The notes: a model not told the origin generated them from the sequence alone. Positions 1 to 8,538 are shown, counted from the stretch's first letter. The stretch: 32,526 bases of DNA from Dethiobacter sp. (GCA_003605065.1 QZJM01000010.1:1-32526), one strand, 5' to 3'. Numbers and translations: made by a program.

Positions 1-95
1 TCCAATGCAGACCGTCAGATAAACGAAAAAAACGGGTTTTGAGCTGCTTTATCGTGTTATCTTTACTGTTAATACATGTTATGATTTGATAGAGT

Positions 96-303
96 AGCGC
101 CACCCGGTCTATCTTTTGGAAACCTTCGTGGAAAAGGAGCGTTTTGCAGGCACCTGCTACAAAGCATCGAACTGGATCTGTGTCGGGCAGACAAGGGCAG
201 AAGCCGCAACGACCGGTACTTTAAGCTCCGGGTGCCTATCAAGGAAATCTACCTCTTGCCGCTGACAAAAAAATTCCGGGAGGTGCTCTGCCGTGAAGTA
301 TGA
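96..303 (+). pseudogene. DUF4338 protein remnant (transposon-associated), frameshifted
   Basis: Translation from about 106 gives HPVYLLETFVEKERFAG then TCYKASNWICVGQT, the typical C-terminal signature of DUF4338 proteins that accompany IS66-like transposons. The frame is lost near 207 and resumes one base off as RSRNDRYFKLRVP, ending at the stop at 301-303. An in-frame TAG lies just upstream at about 93-95, and nothing recognisable precedes it. It is therefore a broken C-terminal fragment. Its stop overlaps the GTG start of the next remnant (293), the usual tight coupling in these elements. The family match is from memory of its motifs. The role of DUF4338 in transposition is not established. 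Confidence 0.6.
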
Positions 304-1080
304 GCAGTTCCTGACTCTTTACCATAGAGGCCCCGAAGAGGTCTTCAAGTTCTTATCCGCTATTATCGAGACGAATGCCCTGCTGTTGGAAAAGTTATCT
401 CTTCAGGAGCAGATAGCACTCCAGCAGGAGAAGAATATGGCACTTTAGCAGGAGAAAATAGAGCTCTTAGAGGAGCAGGTAGCGCTCCAGGAAGAGCAAT
501 TAGCTGCACTTTCTGCCCTGAAAGAACGGGTCGAAGAGCTGGAAGCCCGGAAGAAGAAAAACAGCCGTAACAGCAGCAAACCCCCTTCCTCTGACGAGTT
601 TATCAAGCCCAAAAGCCAGCGAAAAAAAGCGATAAACCGGCCGGTGGGCAGAAAGGACACAAAGGCCATACCCTGAAGATGACAGATACCCCAGACCATA
701 CCGTTACCCACCGGGTGGATAGATGCGAGGGCTGTGGACACTCCCTGGAAGAAACAAGGGCTTAAGGATCTCGAAAGACGCCAGGTGTTCGACCTGCCCC
801 CGCTTAAAGTAGAAGTCACCGAGCACCAGGCCGAGATTAAGCACTGTCCACACTGCGGTTCTCTGAACAAGGCCGCTTTTCCGGAAGAGGTGCGGCTGCC
901 CGTACAGTACGGCACCAACATAAAAGCATTCGTAGTCTATTGCAGTCAGCAACAGCTCCTCCCCTATGAACGGACCCGTGAACTAATCCAGGATACCTTC
1001 AACCACACGATAAGCGAAGGCACCCTGTTTAACTTTAACAATGCCGCCTGCCAGGCACTCTGTCCGGAAGAAAGATTAGA
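293..1080 (+). pseudogene. IS66-family transposase remnant
   Basis: From GTG 293 the translation shows an N-terminal coiled coil (repeated LQEQIALQQE-type heptads), then NSRNSSKPPSSDEF, the diagnostic IS66 TnpC motif, then a KPAGGQKGHKGH segment and two CxxC pairs (CEGCG, CPHCG) of the IS66 zinc-finger domain. It is broken by an in-frame TAG at 446-448, by a frameshift near 630 and by another near 750. The reading continues as a recognisable IS66 protein to about codon CPEERLEV (near 1080), where it changes without a stop into spore-germination protein sequence. The catalytic DDE domain is absent. This is the 5' part of a dead insertion, left after a deletion that also removed the start of gerAA. 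Confidence 0.8.
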
Positions 1081-1924
1081 GGTTGATGATATCGATATTA
1101 TAAGAACAACCATGATTTCTGTGGGAAGTGTTGAGCAGGTTAATTCCATAAATGAAGTGGTGGATAGCTGTTTGTCGGGGGATACTGTTTTGTTGATAAA
1201 TGGGTTTAAAGAAGCTCTGGTTATTAGTACCAGAGGCTGGGAGAGCCGCGGCGTGGAAGAACCAAAAACCGAATCCGTCGTGCGGGGACCCCGTGAAGGC
1301 TTCTCTGAAACCTTGCGTACCAATACAACCCTATTGCGGCGTAAAATTAAAAATCCTGATTTAACGCTGGAATCGATGAAAATAGGTAGAAAAACAAAAA
1401 CCAGTGTTTGTATCGCCTATTTAAAAGGAGTGGCCAATCCCCGGCTAATAGAAGAAGTAAAGCGCCGGTTGAAAAGAATTAATACTGATGCCATCCTGGA
1501 GTCGGGCTATATTGAAGAATTTATTGAAGATGCCCCTTTTTCTATTTTTCCCACAATTGCCAACAGTGAAAAGCCCGATGTTGTTGCGGCCAAAATATTG
1601 GAAGGGCGGGCAGCCATCCTGGTTGACGGTACTCCTTTCGTGCTTACCGTCCCCATGGTTTTCATTGAAAATTTTCAAAGCGCGGAAGATTACTATTCCC
1701 GCGCCTATTTTGCAAGCCTGGTCAGAGTGCTGAGATTCGTGTCTTTTATGATAAGTACTCTGGCTCCGGCCTTATATGTGGCATTGACAACCTTTCACCA
1801 GGAATTGATTCCCACCCCCCTGTTATTCACCATGGCAGCAGCCCGTGAAGGAATTCCTTTTCCCGCAGTGCTGGAAGCCGGTATGATGATAATAGTATTT
1901 GAAATACTCAGGGAAGCCGGGTGA
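1081..1924 (+). pseudogene. GerAA-type spore germination protein, both ends missing
   Basis: The stretch from DDIDIIRTT onward reads as the central part of GerA-family germinant-receptor A subunits, including SVEQVNSINEVV, NGFKEALVISTRGWESR, the conserved VEEPKTESVVRGPREGF and NTTLLRRKIKNP, then the membrane part with ILVDGTPFVLTVP and AAAREGIPFPAVLE. About the first 100 residues are replaced by IS66 sequence. The C-terminal transmembrane part is cut after EILREAG, where the frame runs into TGA and GerAC-like sequence begins. An open frame of 396 codons (734-1924) spans the transposase/GerAA junction, but it is a chimera of two partial proteins and is unlikely to be functional. In an intact receptor this subunit would sit in the spore inner membrane. 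Confidence 0.8.
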
Positions 1925-2652
1925 AATTTTAGAGGTAAAGCCCGAACGGGAAAAGATACCGGCACTAAGTATTGCCGATTTGTGTGAAGCCCAGGGTGCC
2001 ACATCCCAATCAAGTACTGTCAGGCTTCAAGAATTTATAACCCGCCTGATGAGTAAGACCACGGCACCTGTAGCCCCTTTCATTGAAGTTTCAGGCGAAG
2101 GAAAAGAAAAAAAGTTCTCGTATCGGGAACGGCGGTCTTTAAAAAGGATAAACTGGCAGGCCAACTGGACAAGACCGAAACCCGGGGACTTTTATGGGTC
2201 ATCGGTGAAGTAAAAAGCGGTATTATTGATGTGGATTGTCCCGGTGGTGATGGTAAAGTCGCCCTTGAAATTATCCGGGCCAGCAGTAAAATTACCCCCG
2301 AAATAAAGGATGGCAGGGTTCATATCAAGGTAGAAATCAAAGAAGAAGGAAATCTGGGCTGCCAGTCGTGCCCTGAAGATTTAACATTGCCGCCGAAGGT
2401 TGCATCCCTGGAAAAAGAGAAACAGGCTGCTATTCGAAGCGAAGTAATGGCCGCCTTAAAAAAAGCCCGCGAATTTAACACAGATATCTTTGGCTTTGGT
2501 GATGCGGTACATCAAAATACCGTAAAGAGTGGAAAGACCTTGAAAGCAGATGGGATGAGGTTTTCCCCAATATAGAAGTAGAGGTAATTGTTGATGCCAG
2601 GCTGCGCAGACCAGGTACAATAAGTAAACCGGCCAGTCCAGAAAAGGAGTAG
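1920..2652 (+). pseudogene. GerAC-type germination lipoprotein, fragmentary and frameshifted
   Basis: Three successive frames together read as the C-terminal two thirds of a GerAC lipoprotein. The first piece (about 1920-2130) contains IPALSIADLCEAQG. The second (about 2125-2575) contains GTAVFKKDKLAGQLDKTETRG, LLWVIGEVKSG and KKAREFNTDIFGFG. The third (about 2520-2652) contains EWKDLESRWDEVFPN and ends KPASPEKE. The signal peptide and lipobox region are missing, lost in the deletion that fuses gerAA to gerAC near 1920. At least two frameshifts rule out a full product. GerAC proteins are lipid-anchored partners of GerAA/GerAB in the spore inner membrane. Confidence 0.75.
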
Positions 2653-2660
2653 ATTTATTT

Positions 2661-3417
2661 ATGAGGCTTGAAAAAGGAGAAATTTCAAGTTCACAACTAA
2701 TGTTTTTAGTACCAGGTTTTATCCAGGGTTCTATTTTGTTGGTAGCATTTACCGACAGAATTACCAAGCATGATACCTGGCTGGCTATTTTATCAGGATG
2801 TGTGATTTGAATTTACGGTTTTTTAGCGATTTTTTACTGACTTATATAATGCCGGAAACGCCCATTGTAGTAATTCTAATTATGGTTACTTTTATCTGCG
2901 CCTGGGCAGTGCGAAACGGGATAGAAGTTATAGCCCGGTGCAGCTTTATATTCGTAATAATCACAGCGATAATAGTCTTGTCAACATTCGTTTTACTGAT
3001 AAAAGAAATGAAGTTAACTAACTTTTTACCGGTTTTTGAGCTTTCCCTGAAGGATTTTATCCAGGGCACCCATATTATGGCTTCCATTCCCTTTTGTGAA
3101 CCAGGCTGGAAATGCTTGTTGCAATCGTGCTGATAATGATGTTGTTTTTAAAGGTTAGTGTTTTATATTATGGAACGGTATTGGGCATAGCCCAGTTTCT
3201 TAATTTACGGTCCTATGTACCGCTGGTGCTTCCCATTGGAATTATCTCTATCAGCCTTGCTGTGCTGGTATATGATTCCGATATGGAACACGTCTATTAT
3301 GCCGCTAACATCTGGCCTATCTACACTATTCCGTTTGAGTTTTTGATTCCTCCCCTTTCATTACTTATAGCCCAAATACGAAGGTTACCAAAAAAGCAGG
3401 GAGGGAAATGCAGATGA
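2661..3417 (+). pseudogene. GerAB-type germination permease, two internal deletions
   Basis: ATG 2661 follows an AAAAGGAG ribosome-binding site and starts MRLEKGEISSSQLMFLVPGF, the N-terminus of an endospore germination permease (amino-acid permease-like, normally 10-12 membrane helices). After GCVI the frame stops at 2808 and the protein resumes out of frame at about 2811 as NLRFFSDFLLTYIMPETP, so roughly 50 residues are missing. A second break near 3100 (HIMASIPFCEPG) loses another segment before the C-terminal helices resume in a third frame (about 3112-3417). The order AA-AC-AB is a known germination-operon arrangement. With all three receptor genes broken, this receptor is dead. Confidence 0.75.
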
Positions 3418-3635
3418 TAATCCTGTTAATCATGGTTTTTACAGGTGTAGCATTATTTGAAGTACCGGGCCTTATCCGGAAAAAATACTGGCGTGAACTT
3501 ATTGTTTTTTCGTTTTTCCTGCTATTGGCGTTTATAATGACTCTATTGCAAATCATTGGTGTCAAAATACCCAGTCCTGTAAAAGGTATACTGAATCTGC
3601 TTAAAGATCTGCTACGCTTTAAGGCGTGCGAGTAA
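3414..3635 (+). CDS. Small hydrophobic membrane protein at end of ger operon
   Basis: Predicted product is 73 residues from ATG 3414, which overlaps the TGA of the preceding gerAB frame (ATGA) and lies 8 bases after an AGGGAGGG ribosome-binding site. ATG 3408 would be only 2 bases from that site. Two hydrophobic helices are visible, about residues 1-16 and 27-47 (LIVFSFFLLLAFIMTLL), separated by a basic loop (GLIRKKYW), with an amphipathic lysine-rich tail. It resembles the short membrane proteins found after gerAB in some Clostridia, but I cannot assign a function. It is the only intact frame of the operon. Whether it is still transcribed is unclear. Confidence 0.55.
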   Translation: MIILLIMVFTGVALFEVPGLIRKKYWRELIVFSFFLLLAFIMTLLQIIGVKIPSPVKGILNLLKDLLRFKACE

Positions 3636-3705
3636 TAAATGCCTTATGGGCGTATAACCAGGCCACCGTCTATGCCGGCGTACATGGCTTTTCGATGCAA
3701 AATTA

Positions 3706-3731
3706 AAAAGCCATCAAGGCTTTATTTTTTT
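3706..3731 (+). terminator. Rho-independent terminator after the ger remnant
   Basis: Stem AAAGCC (3707-3712) and GGCTTT (3718-3723) with a 5-base loop, followed by ATTTTTTT. It ends the ger operon and isolates it from the next gene. Confidence 0.7.
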
Positions 3732-3755
3732 GCCATTTTTCACGGAGATTTAATC

Positions 3756-3784
3756 TTGGAAATTAAGGAGATAATAAATAATAA
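3756..3784 (+). promoter_or_regulatory. Putative sigma-A promoter for the sugar-nucleotidyltransferase gene
   Basis: TTGGAA (3756-3761), 17-base spacer, TAATAA (3779-3784). It lies about 36 bases ahead of the TTG start at 3821 and just after the terminator. Matches are partial, so this is a prediction only. Confidence 0.45.
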
Positions 3785-3820
3785 CGCTAGGGGGAAAATT
3801 CGATGGAAGGAGATTAAATA

Positions 3821-6328
3821 TTGAAAGTAGTAATTATGGCGGGTGGAGAAGGGGCAAGGCTTCGCCCCTTAACTTGTGATCGACCCAAGCCTATGGTTCC
3901 TATTTGTGAAAAGCCTATGATGGAATATATAGTGGAGCTCCTGGTAAATCACAATTTGCGTGATCTGGCTGTAACACTGCAGTACCTTCCGGAAAATATT
4001 AAGGAGTATTTTGGTGAAAAATCCCCTCTGGGGGCAGAGTTTACCTATTTTTTGGAAGAAGAGCCTTTAGGAACGGCGGGGAGTGTAAAAAATGCAACTT
4101 CTTTTTTAGATGAAACATTTCTTGTGATCAGCGGGGATTGCCTTACAGATATTAATTTAAGTGAAGCTATAGAATTTCATCAAAGGAAAAAAGCCCTGGT
4201 CACCATCGTTCTTACGCCCCAGGATAATCCTCTGGAGTACGGTATTGTCATGGTTAATGAAGAGGGGAAAATCATTCGTTTTCTGGAAAAACCCCGGTGG
4301 GGAGAGGTTTTTAGCGATACCGTCAACACGGGGATTTATATACTTGAACCCGAGGTCCTGAAATACATTCCCCAGGGTAAAAAATTTGATTTTAGCAAGG
4401 ATCTTTTTCCCCTGCTTATGGAAAAGGGCCAGCCTCTTTTTGGTTGTGTTCTATCCGGGTACTGGTGCGATATCGGGAGCCTGGAACAGTACCGTTATGC
4501 TCACTATGATATTCTTGATAAAAAGGTGAAAGTAAATTTGTCAGCCAGGGAGGAAGAACAGGGGATTTGGATTGCTGATGATGTTTATATAACTCCGGGA
4601 GCACGCCTTATACCGCCCTTTTTTATAGGGAAGGGTACATACATAGATACAAAGGCCAGTATCGGCGAGTATACTATCCTGGGCTCTTACAATCATCTTT
4701 CGGAAAAGGTCTCTGTAAAAAGGAGTATTACCTGGTCCCGTGTCACACTGGAGAAAAATGCCATTGTCAGGGGGAGCATTTTAGCCGGCGGTGTTCGCCT
4801 GGAAACGGGAAGCGCTACCTATGAAGGAGTAGTAGTTGGTGATGGAAGTGTAGTAGAAGGAAAAGCCATTGTAAAACCAGGGGTAAGAATATGGCCCTAT
4901 AAAAGAATTGAAAGCGGGGCCCTGGTTAATAGCAATCTTATCTGGAGCAACCAGTTCAGGAGGTCTTTGTTTGGTGCTGATGGAGTCCGCGGCGAGCTAA
5001 ACGGAGATCTTACCCTGGAAAATGCACTCAAAATGGGTTCAGCTTTTGCCTTTATGCTGGGGGGGGCTGTGCCGGTAGTTATTGGCGGAGACACATGGGA
5101 GCCTTCCCAGCTTTTAAAAAAAGCGATCACCGTGGGGCTGCTGGCCGGAGGAGCCCAAGTAATGGATATTGGCGAAACGATTGCTCCCGTAATGCGTACT
5201 GCTGTAACAGCTCTGCAGGCCGAAGGAGGCATCTATGTCCACTCTTGTTCTTCCAATTACGGGTACAGCGCCATACGTTTTTTTGATAAAGAAGGCCTCA
5301 ATTTACCTCATTCCAGGGAGCGTAACCTGGAACAGATATATTTAAGGGATGATTTTCCCCGGGCTAGAAAGGATAAACTTGGTTTTTTAAAAACAATTAA
5401 CGATTACAATAAAATCTACGCGGAAACCCTTTTAAAAGATCTTTCCTTACAGGCCATAAAAGAAGCAAATTTCTCTCTTCTGATTGCTTTTCCGCCCCCT
5501 CATTTACAGGAATTTTTGGTACCCCTGCTGCAGGATCTCAACTGCAATCTTGTAGTTTTCTATCCTCCCGGAAGGACAAAACTGGCCTGCTGGAAAGAGG
5601 ATGATTTTTGTGTTCACAAAAAAGACATTGCCCGCGGTATTGTAAGGGGGGAAGCGGATCTCGGCTTTTGGATGGATCCCAGCGCTGAAAGAATGGTACT
5701 GTTTGATGAAGAAGGCAGTGAAATATCGGGAGAGTTATACCAGGCCTTACTTTCGCTGTTAATTTTACAATCGGGGAAGAGCTCCATGCTGGTGCAGCCT
5801 ATTTCAGCCTCCTGGATTCATGAGGAACTGGCCCGGAAAAACCGGGGGACAGTGCTGCGCAGTAAAACATTCCCCCGGCATTTCCAGGAAAAAATCAAGG
5901 AAATAAACTGCAGCAATAATTCTTTTAGCAGCAGGGCTTATTTTCCTGCGGAATTTTTGCAGATAGATGCCGTAACTTCTCTGCTAAAAATTTTAAATAC
6001 CCTGGCCCGGGGCGGAAAAAGTCTTTCCACTTTCTTAAAAGAAATACCGGGAATTACTTTACGTCAAAAAGAAATAGCTTGTCCCTGGGGACAAAAGGGC
6101 CGGGTTATGCGCCGTCTTATCCAGGAAGGGCCGGGTAAGGCCGAAAAAATAGAAATGGTTGACGGATTAAAATTCTATTATCCCGATGGTTGGGCTTTGG
6201 TACTCCCTGATCCTGAAAAGCCCTCCTACCGTATCTATGGAGAAGGTTTTACGGAGGAAATTGCCGAGTCACTCACCGATTTTTTTGCGGAAAAGGTTAA
6301 ATCCCTGCAGGACCCCAAGCCCGACTGA
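3821..6328 (+). CDS. Sugar-1-phosphate nucleotidyltransferase / phosphomannomutase-like fusion protein
   Basis: 835 residues from TTG 3821, preceded by GGAAGGAG. Residues 1-230 are a nucleotidyltransferase domain with the signature GGEGARLRPLT (8-18), the KP pair, EEPLGTAGSV and SGDCLTDI. Residues about 250-370 are hexapeptide left-handed beta-helix repeats. From FGADGVRG (about 384-391) to the end is an alpha-D-phosphohexomutase-type domain. The expected phosphoserine loop (TASHNP-like) reads HSCSSNYG at about 474-481, and the metal loop (DGDADR) reads DPSAER at about 619-624, so mutase activity is doubtful. Such fusions are usually annotated as mannose-1-phosphate guanylyltransferase or NDP-sugar pyrophosphorylase and probably supply activated sugar for the envelope. 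The exact sugar and nucleotide cannot be read from sequence. It forms a single-gene unit with terminator upstream and a new promoter downstream. Confidence 0.85.
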   Translation: MKVVIMAGGEGARLRPLTCDRPKPMVPICEKPMMEYIVELLVNHNLRDLAVTLQYLPENIKEYFGEKSPLGAEFTYFLEEEPLGTAGSVKNATSFLDETFLVISGDCLTDINLSEAIEFHQRKKALVTIVLTPQDNPLEYGIVMVNEEGKIIRFLEKPRWGEVFSDTVNTGIYILEPEVLKYIPQGKKFDFSKDLFPLLMEKGQPLFGCVLSGYWCDIGSLEQYRYAHYDILDKKVKVNLSAREEEQGIWIADDVYITPGARLIPPFFIGKGTYIDTKASIGEYTILGSYNHLSEKVSVKRSITWSRVTLEKNAIVRGSILAGGVRLETGSATYEGVVVGDGSVVEGKAIVKPGVRIWPYKRIESGALVNSNLIWSNQFRRSLFGADGVRGELNGDLTLENALKMGSAFAFMLGGAVPVVIGGDTWEPSQLLKKAITVGLLAGGAQVMDIGETIAPVMRTAVTALQAEGGIYVHSCSSNYGYSAIRFFDKEGLNLPHSRERNLEQIYLRDDFPRARKDKLGFLKTINDYNKIYAETLLKDLSLQAIKEANFSLLIAFPPPHLQEFLVPLLQDLNCNLVVFYPPGRTKLACWKEDDFCVHKKDIARGIVRGEADLGFWMDPSAERMVLFDEEGSEISGELYQALLSLLILQSGKSSMLVQPISASWIHEELARKNRGTVLRSKTFPRHFQEKIKEINCSNNSFSSRAYFPAEFLQIDAVTSLLKILNTLARGGKSLSTFLKEIPGITLRQKEIACPWGQKGRVMRRLIQEGPGKAEKIEMVDGLKFYYPDGWALVLPDPEKPSYRIYGEGFTEEIAESLTDFFAEKVKSLQDPKPD

Positions 6329-6358
6329 AGCGCTTCCAAGCTTCAGCTTCGGTGTTTA

Positions 6359-6387
6359 TTGACAATAAGTACCTTATGTGCTAAAAT
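6359..6387 (+). promoter_or_regulatory. Sigma-A promoter of the rplU-rpmA unit
   Basis: Perfect -35 TTGACA (6359-6364), 17-base spacer, -10 TAAAAT (6382-6387). Transcription would start near 6394, at the beginning of the L21 leader. Confidence 0.8.
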
Positions 6388-6389
6388 TA

Positions 6390-6455
6390 CATGGCATCCG
6401 GCCGCACGGGCAAGGTTTAAATATTTTACCCCGGTAAAATTACCTTGCACGGCGA
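6390..6455 (+). ncRNA. Ribosomal protein L21 leader (autoregulatory 5' UTR element)
   Basis: Between promoter and rplU is a compact hairpin: GCAAGGT (6410-6416) pairs with ACCTTGC (6442-6448), with an inner stem TTTTACC (6424-6430)/GGTAAAA (6433-6439). Flanking conserved-looking bases are CATCCGGCCGCACGG before and ACGGCGAG after. Position and sequence fit the L21 leader of Bacillota, which is thought to bind L21 and repress its own mRNA. The family assignment is from memory; an Rfam L21_leader model search would settle it. Confidence 0.65.
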
Positions 6456-6482
6456 GTTTACTAGAGAGAGGTAAAAAATAAA

Positions 6483-6803
6483 ATGTATGCCATTATCGAA
6501 ACGGGTGGAAAACAGTACAGGGTTTCCGAAGGAAGTGTCTGCAGGGTAGAAAAACTACCGGCTGATGCCGGTACTGAAGTGGTATTCGAAAAGGTGCTGG
6601 TTATCAACAATGAAGATGAAACACAGGTAGGTTCCCCTTACGTGGCGGGAGCAAAGGTTCTCGGCAAGGTGCTATCCCATGGAAAAGGGAAGAAAATTAT
6701 CGTATTTAAATTTAAGCCCAAGAAAAATTATCGAAGGAAGCAGGGCCACCGGCAGCCTTTTACCCAGGTTATCATTGAGAAGATTGAACTACCTGTAGGG
6801 TAG
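6483..6803 (+). CDS. rplU: 50S ribosomal protein L21
   Basis: 106 residues, beginning [17 protein letters not shown], the canonical L21 N-terminus, with the C-terminal signature [19 protein letters not shown] that contacts 23S rRNA. Length is as expected (about 103). ATG 6483 follows a GAGAGAGG ribosome-binding site. It opens the rplU-(prp)-rpmA unit and is probably autoregulated through the leader upstream. Confidence 0.97.
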   Translation: MYAIIETGGKQYRVSEGSVCRVEKLPADAGTEVVFEKVLVINNEDETQVGSPYVAGAKVLGKVLSHGKGKKIIVFKFKPKKNYRRKQGHRQPFTQVIIEKIELPVG

Positions 6804-6820
6804 ACCGGTAAGGAACGATA

Positions 6821-6919
6821 ATTGAAGTAAAGGCTAAACAGCACAGAAATAATATTGATGCTGTTCCCGTAGAAGTAAAGAGCATGCTTTTGGGTTTCCC
6901 AGGCAGTGCTCTAGTTTGA
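6821..6919 (+). pseudogene. Remnant of prp (L27-processing cysteine protease, YsxB)
   Basis: The 161-base gap between rplU and rpmA is where Bacillota normally carry prp, about 110 codons. Here an open frame of 32 codons without a standard start codon (first codon ATT 6821) reads IEVKAKQHRNNID, like a Prp N-terminus, then directly EVKSMLLGFPGSALV, like the MLLGLKSIAL segment near the Prp C-terminus. The middle, which carries the catalytic histidine and cysteine, is missing. I infer a decayed gene with a central deletion. The similarity is short and from memory. Confidence 0.45.
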
Positions 6920-6964
6920 TAAGGAGGAGGTGTTAGGCCTGGTTTAGCGGATCAGGCCGGTAAA

Positions 6965-7222
6965 ATGGCTCATAAAAAAGGTGTTGGAAGTTCCCGTAAC
7001 GGTCGTGACAGCAATGCTAAGAGGCTTGGCATTAAGAGATATGGGGGGCAGGAGGTTTCAGCAGGAAGTATTATTGCCCGTCAAAGAGGTACCAGGATCC
7101 ATCCCGGTCTTAATGTCGGTCTCGGTAGGGACGATACCCTGTTTGCACTTATCGGCGGTTTGGTAACCTTTGAGCGACTTGGCAAGGATAAAAAACAGGT
7201 CAGTGTCTACCCGTTAGCATAA
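6965..7222 (+). CDS. rpmA: 50S ribosomal protein L27, without N-terminal extension
   Basis: 85 residues starting [22 protein letters not shown], with the L27 hallmark [14 protein letters not shown] at 43-56. The N-terminal AHKKG segment reaches the peptidyl-transferase centre. Many Bacillota L27 proteins carry a roughly 9-residue extension ending LQFFA or LQLFA that Prp removes; here no such extension can be translated in frame. A strong ribosome-binding sequence (AAGGAGGAGG, 6921-6930) lies 34 bases upstream of the ATG, too far to serve it well. It is followed by GTGTTAGGCCTG, which could be the remains of an old extended start. See the finding on prp loss. Confidence 0.95.
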   Translation: MAHKKGVGSSRNGRDSNAKRLGIKRYGGQEVSAGSIIARQRGTRIHPGLNVGLGRDDTLFALIGGLVTFERLGKDKKQVSVYPLA

Positions 7223-7248
7223 AACCCGGGGGTTCCCGGGATTTTTTT
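7223..7248 (+). terminator. Terminator after rpmA
   Basis: CCCGGG (7225-7230) and CCCGGG (7235-7240) form a 6-bp stem with a GGTT loop, followed by ATTTTTTTT. It lies only about 20 bases before obgE, so some read-through or a hidden promoter is likely. Confidence 0.75.
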
Positions 7249-7266
7249 TAAACAAAGGTGATAAAT

Positions 7267-8538
7267 TTGTTTGTGGATCGGGTTAAAGTGTTTGTCAAAG
7301 GCGGAAAGGGCGGAAACGGCATCGTTTCTTTCCGGCGGGAAAAGTATGTACCGCGGGGAGGGCCTGACGGGGGAGACGGTGGAGATGGGGGAGATGTAAT
7401 TTTTGTCGCTTCCAGTGAAAAAAATACGCTGATAGATCTGAGTTATCGCCCCCATTTGTACGCTGCCAACGGTTTTCACGGCCAGGGTAAAAATAAGCAG
7501 GGAAAAAGTGGCAGCCCTTTATATGTACAGGTTCCCGTAGGGACAGTTATTAAAGATGAAAAAGGTGCTCTTTTGGCAGATCTCCACCGCTCGGGAATAA
7601 AGGTGGTGGCTGCCAGGGGCGGCCGGGGAGGCCGGGGTAATATTCATTTTACCACTTCCCGCCGCCGGGCTCCGGATTTTGCTGAAAAAGGAGAACTGGG
7701 AGAGGAACGCACGCTAATTCTGGAATTGAAACTGTTAGCAGATGTGGGCCTGGTCGGTTTTCCCAATGCCGGGAAATCAACCCTTCTTTCCCGTATTTCT
7801 GCTGCTCGGCCTAAGATAGCTGATTTTCCTTTTACGACCCTTACCCCTCAGTTGGGAGTTGTTTACCTGGGGGGAGAGCGTTCTTTTGTTGTTGCCGATC
7901 TCCCGGGGATAATTGAAGGAGCCCATCAGGGAGCGGGATTGGGACACCAGTTTTTAAAACATATAGAAAGAACGGGAGTTTTACTGTATCTAATTGATAT
8001 AGCCGGAACAGAAGGGCGTGACCCTTATTTAGATTATGGCAACCTGAAGGAAGAACTAAAACTATATCATGAAGAAATGCTCAGTAAACCCGCTATCCTT
8101 GCCGCCAATAAAATAGATTTGCCGCAGTCAGCCGGGTATTTAAAAGAGTTCCGGGCCAGGATTAAGGACATACCGCTATTCCCCATATCTGCTGTTACAG
8201 GAGAAGGAATCGATGCCCTTCTGGAGGAATTATACCGGCGTGTGCAGGAAAGGATGGCCCTTTTACCTGAAGAGAATCTTGAAGATCATGAAATTATCTA
8301 CCTTTCTCCACTTGAGGTCAGGCCACTTTTGATCCAGGTGGAGGGGAATATTTATCTTGTCAGGGGGGACGAGGCCGAAAAAGCTGCTCTTAGAGCTGAT
8401 TTTAACAGTCCTGAAGGGTTACGACGTTTCCAGGAGGCCATCAGAAGGCTGGGTGTAGAGCAGGAACTTGTTAAAGCGGGCATTCAAGAAGGAGACATTG
8501 TCCGCATAGGGGAAATGGAATTTACTTATTTATTATAA
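7267..8538 (+). CDS. obgE: Obg-family GTPase
   Basis: 423 residues from TTG 7267 (MFVDRVKVFVKGGKGGNG), chosen because AAAGGTG sits 6 bases upstream and the family starts MFxDxVK. GTG 7258 is in frame but lies in the terminator tail with no ribosome-binding site. Residues 1-158 are the glycine-rich Obg fold. The GTPase domain has G1 GFPNAGKS (about 164), G3 DLPG (about 211), G4 NKID (about 281) and SAVTGEG. The C-terminal 75 residues match the OCT domain. Obg acts in late 50S assembly and, in spore formers, in stress and sporulation signalling. It follows rplU-rpmA, the standard order. Confidence 0.96.
   Translation: MFVDRVKVFVKGGKGGNGIVSFRREKYVPRGGPDGGDGGDGGDVIFVASSEKNTLIDLSYRPHLYAANGFHGQGKNKQGKSGSPLYVQVPVGTVIKDEKGALLADLHRSGIKVVAARGGRGGRGNIHFTTSRRRAPDFAEKGELGEERTLILELKLLADVGLVGFPNAGKSTLLSRISAARPKIADFPFTTLTPQLGVVYLGGERSFVVADLPGIIEGAHQGAGLGHQFLKHIERTGVLLYLIDIAGTEGRDPYLDYGNLKEELKLYHEEMLSKPAILAANKIDLPQSAGYLKEFRARIKDIPLFPISAVTGEGIDALLEELYRRVQERMALLPEENLEDHEIIYLSPLEVRPLLIQVEGNIYLVRGDEAEKAALRADFNSPEGLRRFQEAIRRLGVEQELVKAGIQEGDIVRIGEMEFTYLL

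Noticed and set aside
1-95. Possible promoter (TTATCT, 17 bases, TATGAT near 58-86)
   Set aside because: It is upstream of debris only, in A/T-rich sequence, and the -35 match is poor.
445-952. Minus-strand frames of 158 and 82 codons across the IS66 remnant
   Set aside because: Shadows of the transposase coding strand; their translations are low-complexity serine- or leucine-rich with no motifs.
3639-3824. 61-codon frame in the gap before the nucleotidyltransferase gene
   Set aside because: It runs through a clear terminator hairpin and a promoter and has no ribosome-binding site.
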